From Impatiens glandulifera (Eukaryota > Streptophyta > Magnoliopsida > Ericales > Balsaminaceae): 64,000 bases of DNA. The position numbers and the translations under genes are program-made. Where the stretch lies: contig NC_061864.1 of assembly GCF_907164915.1 (NCBI RefSeq), positions 3,398,389 to 3,462,388 on the forward strand. Direction: 5' to 3'. Every line of letters starts with the position of its first letter. Within the stretch, counting starts at the first letter, position 1. The notes below the pieces were generated by a model, which saw only the letters and a list, made by a program, of their open reading frames with translations, did no database searches and had not been told where the DNA came from. Positions 61,136 through 64,000 of this stretch are shown piece after piece.

Positions 61136-62814
61136 ATGGATTTCTCCCTACTTGATCTTGTAAGCTCTTCAATAGCAGGAGCAGTAATATTAATGTTTAT
61201 AGTACTATTCATGTCCCTCTATTATTTCCTAATCGGTGCCGGAGATCATCATAAACCGCCGGAACCAAGCGGAGCCTGGCCTGTGCTTGGTCATCTCCGT
61301 CTTCTCCGAGGTCCCAAACTTCTCCACGTAGCACTTTCTGAAATGGCCGATAAACATGGTCCAATTTTCGGCATCCGTCTTGGACTTCGCCGGGCGATTG
61401 TTGTTAGCAATTGGGAGTTGGCCAAAGAACTGTCCACCACTCACGACCTAGCTGTGGCATCACGTCCTCTGTTGCTAGCAGGAAAGCACTTGGGCTACAA
61501 CTATGCCATGTTTGCTTTCTCACCCTACGGGTCCTATTGGCGTGAGATTCGAAAATTTGTGTCCTTGGAATTGTTGTCTACTCGTCGACTCAACTTGCTC
61601 GGGCACATAAGAATGTCTGAGACAAAAGCATCAATCCAGCAACTTTATAAGTTTTGGATGGATAAAAGAGATAATACTAGTGGTTTCATGGTGGATATGA
61701 GTCAATGGATATCCGACTTTACCACAAACCTCATCTTTATGATAATCTTTGGAAAAAGATATTCTGGGAATAATCTTAACAAGGGTGAAGCTCTAAAGTG
61801 TCAAATGATTTTTAAAAAGTTTACATATTTGATGGGTGTGAATGTTGTGGGGGACGCAATACCTTGGCTTCGATGGTTAGATATTGGAGGTCACGAAAAG
61901 GCCATGAAACAAATATTAAAAGAATACGATCATATATTGATGAAGTTTTTAGAAGAGCACAATGATATACGGAGAGAACGTAATAGTCCTGATGGTGATT
62001 TTATGAACCTAATGATCTCAAAGCTTAAAGATGCAAATATAGATGGTTATGATGCTGATACTATTAACAAGTCTACATGTTCGGTATATATTATTTATGA
62101 TTAGAAATTATTTATTCTCTCTTATGATTATAAAGTACAAAGACTTTTTTTTTTTTTTTATAAACATTCGTCCTGATTATATAGGTTTTGAATGTTGCGG
62201 GAGCTCACACCACCGCCAGCATGCTTACATGGACTCTTTGCTTACTCATGAACCACCGACACGTATTAATGAAAGTTGAGGAAGAATTGGACATCCATGT
62301 TGGCAAAGGAAGGAACGTTGAGGAGTCTGATATTCCCAAGTTGGTATACCTCCAAGCTGTTTTCAAAGAATCTCTAAGGCTATACCCTCCGGCTCCACTA
62401 GGAGCCCCAAGAGAAGTCCAACGAGATTGTGTCGTGGGTGGCTATCATGTGGCCGCAGGGACAAGGCTCCTTTTAAACATTTGGAAACTCCAACGCGATC
62501 CTAAGATATGGTCGGAGCCATTAGAGTTTCGGCCAGAGAGATTCATGACTACCCATAGCAACATAGATGTCCGTGGCCAGAATTTTGAACTGATTCCTTT
62601 TGGTACGGGTAGGAGAGTGTGCCCAGGAATAAACTTTAGCATGCAAATGGGGCACTTGGTGTTAGCTAGCCTAGTGCATTCTTTTCAGCTCTCAAATCTC
62701 AATAATAATAACAAATTAGTAGATATGACCGAAACTGAAGGATTCACAATGTCCAAAGCTACTCCTCTTGAACTGATCATCACTCCCAAGCTTTCTAGTG
62801 ATCTTTATACATGA
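61136..62814 (+). CDS. Gene 7: CYP82-family cytochrome P450 (two exons)
   Basis: Exons 61136-62083 and 62185-62814; 101-bp phase-0 intron ending in a long T run; 525 residues. Anchor about 9-33, a shortened linker and Pro hinge 41-52, WREIR 135-139, ESLR 378-381, FRPERF 431-436, heme Cys 462 in FGTGRRVCPG. It stands alone as lineage C: the loop between TLNTHTSG-type residues is deleted, and FMVDMSQWISDFTTNLIFMIIFG and a shorter EHNDIRRERNSPDG segment replace their counterparts. The I-helix reads AGAHTT (321-326), with His 324 in place of the nearly invariant acidic residue that helps deliver protons to the bound oxygen; the Thr is kept. The change is one base (GAC to CAC). The gene is otherwise intact, so it may be an active enzyme with unusual oxygen chemistry or an early-stage loss of function. 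Confidence 0.93.
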
Positions 62815-64000
62815 TTCACTGCACATGTCACTATATATGTGAAGCATGGAATATGAATGACTTCAAGTTTGGCTTCCTTCGGTCTAGCTAGGTCTTTTTC
62901 TATTGGGTTTAGTTTATTAGGTTTTAGATGAATTTTTAATAATATTTGTCCTTTTTGCTTATAATGTTTGTATGTCGTGTCTTTCCTTCTTTTAATAAAT
63001 ATGATAATTTTTTTTATGGAGATTTATTGTTGGGATTATCATATTAACAAAATGTATCTATTGAAAATAATAAATACAAAATAATATAAATTAAAGTCGT
63101 TTAAGTTCCACGAACAAAATCATTACTAAAAAATGGTTTGCAAAGCTTTTATTAACCCACAAAATTTGATACAATCGATACACTTCTCTCTCATACTCAT
63201 TATAGTACTCATTACATCGAATAAAAAATTTCAATTCAAATGATCATAGACTTTTTTAATATCCACCTTCATGAAGGCACATTTATCTCCTCTGAAAATT
63301 TCTGAATCAATACACTCATTTGTAATAAGAGATGAATCAAAATTTTGACAACCTTTAAAAAAAAAAAAAAAAAAAGTCATCTAATTTGTCCTAAATTCAG
63401 AAAACAAACTATATCAGGTTTCACATTTTAACATTTTAAATTAAAAAAATATTATCGATTGAACATGTTAATTGTATTGTAAATGATAAAATAATAAAAC
63501 ATTTTGTTTGAATAAATATATAAAAAAAATAAAATATTGTAATTACACTCATTAGTAAAAAAAATGCATAATTACCTATAGCTATCTCCGAGAGCATTCA
63601 TCCGCTCTCAGAAATAGTTCTAATTACCGAGAGTAATTAGGGGTGCCCTCGGCTAAAATTACATATTTACGCTCTAATTTTTTCCTTTTTTTCTTTCTAT
63701 CTTCCTCACGGTGATTTCCATGTAATTTCAAACGCCGCTAACTTATTCAGTGATATTTTTTCTCTAAATTTTGTACGAATTTACAAATTTCTCCTTAAAT
63801 TACAATGTAAATGATTTTGTTTCATGTATCATCAAAATAAGTATAAAATTAATTTCTTGAAAAATTAATTTAAAAAAAAAGTATATATATATATATATAA
63901 CCTTCTTAATAATTAAAGTTAATAATGAATAATGTACTACATTATTTAATTATACAATAAACAAAATTAGACAATATATCTTAAAAAGCAAATTTGAGAA
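62815..64000. other. 3' flank of gene 7
   Basis: No gene. The first 160 bp include the segment also found at 3340-3445. The rest is AT-rich, with a poly-A run at 63358-63375. Near 63540-63680 there is a GC-richer bit with CTCCGAGAGC and ACCGAGAGTAATTAG, preceded by CACTCATTAGTAAAAAAAATG, perhaps the start of another CACTA-like element cut by the window end. Confidence 0.45.

Overview
The window is a strongly AT-rich stretch of a eudicot plant nuclear genome. The basis is a set of plant A-type cytochrome P450 genes with a plant-style phase-0 intron, long (TA)n tracts, solo LTRs, and hAT-, Mutator- and CACTA-like MITEs. The species cannot be named from the sequence. I see no bacterial-type operons, rRNA or convincing tRNA genes, and no protein-coding family other than P450.

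The backbone is a head-to-tail array of CYP82-family P450 genes, all on the + strand. Seven look intact: 11066-13226, 19188-21364, 26922-29093, 39185-40942, 48236-50002, 51912-53971 and 61136-62814. Each has two exons. The intron lies just before the I-helix oxygen-activation motif and always falls between codons. Four broken P450 relics lie among them: a 5' piece at 823-1222, internal exon-1 pieces at 13950-14130 and at 29826-32393 (split by a transposon), and a 3' piece at 42103-42332. By sequence and intron length the genes fall into three lineages. Lineage A (genes 1, 2, 3, 6) has introns of 428-554 bp. Lineage B (genes 4, 5) has introns of 105-108 bp. Lineage C (gene 7) has a 101-bp intron. 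Genes 1-5 were multiplied together with several kilobases of upstream DNA: a recognisable non-coding block recurs near 7010, 14270, 24010, 37200 and 43500. Patchy similarity, especially around the I-helix, suggests later gene conversion between copies.

The array is full of mobile DNA. The most unusual items are two large foldback elements (29975-32300 and 57549-60700). Their arms consist almost wholly of degenerate short repeats built on GTTTAACACGTTTTTG, in opposite orientation on the two sides of a shared centre. One splits a P450 pseudogene; the other ends about 430 bp upstream of gene 7. Also present are two probable solo LTRs (3992-5112 and 9231-10189), a 228-bp hAT-type MITE with a perfect 8-bp target duplication nested inside the second LTR, a MITE family with 9-bp target duplications, further long palindromes (15366-16405 and 33625-34445), and many (TA)n arrays, two of which sit directly in the promoters of genes 2 and 7.

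Functionally, the genes are expected to encode ER-anchored, heme-thiolate monooxygenases of specialised metabolism (terpenoid, phenolic or alkaloid oxidation, as known for CYP82 enzymes). Substrates cannot be read from the sequence. Differences in the I-helix (GGVDT, GGAEST, AGAHTT), in the N-terminal anchors and in the promoters suggest that the copies have diverged in catalysis and expression.
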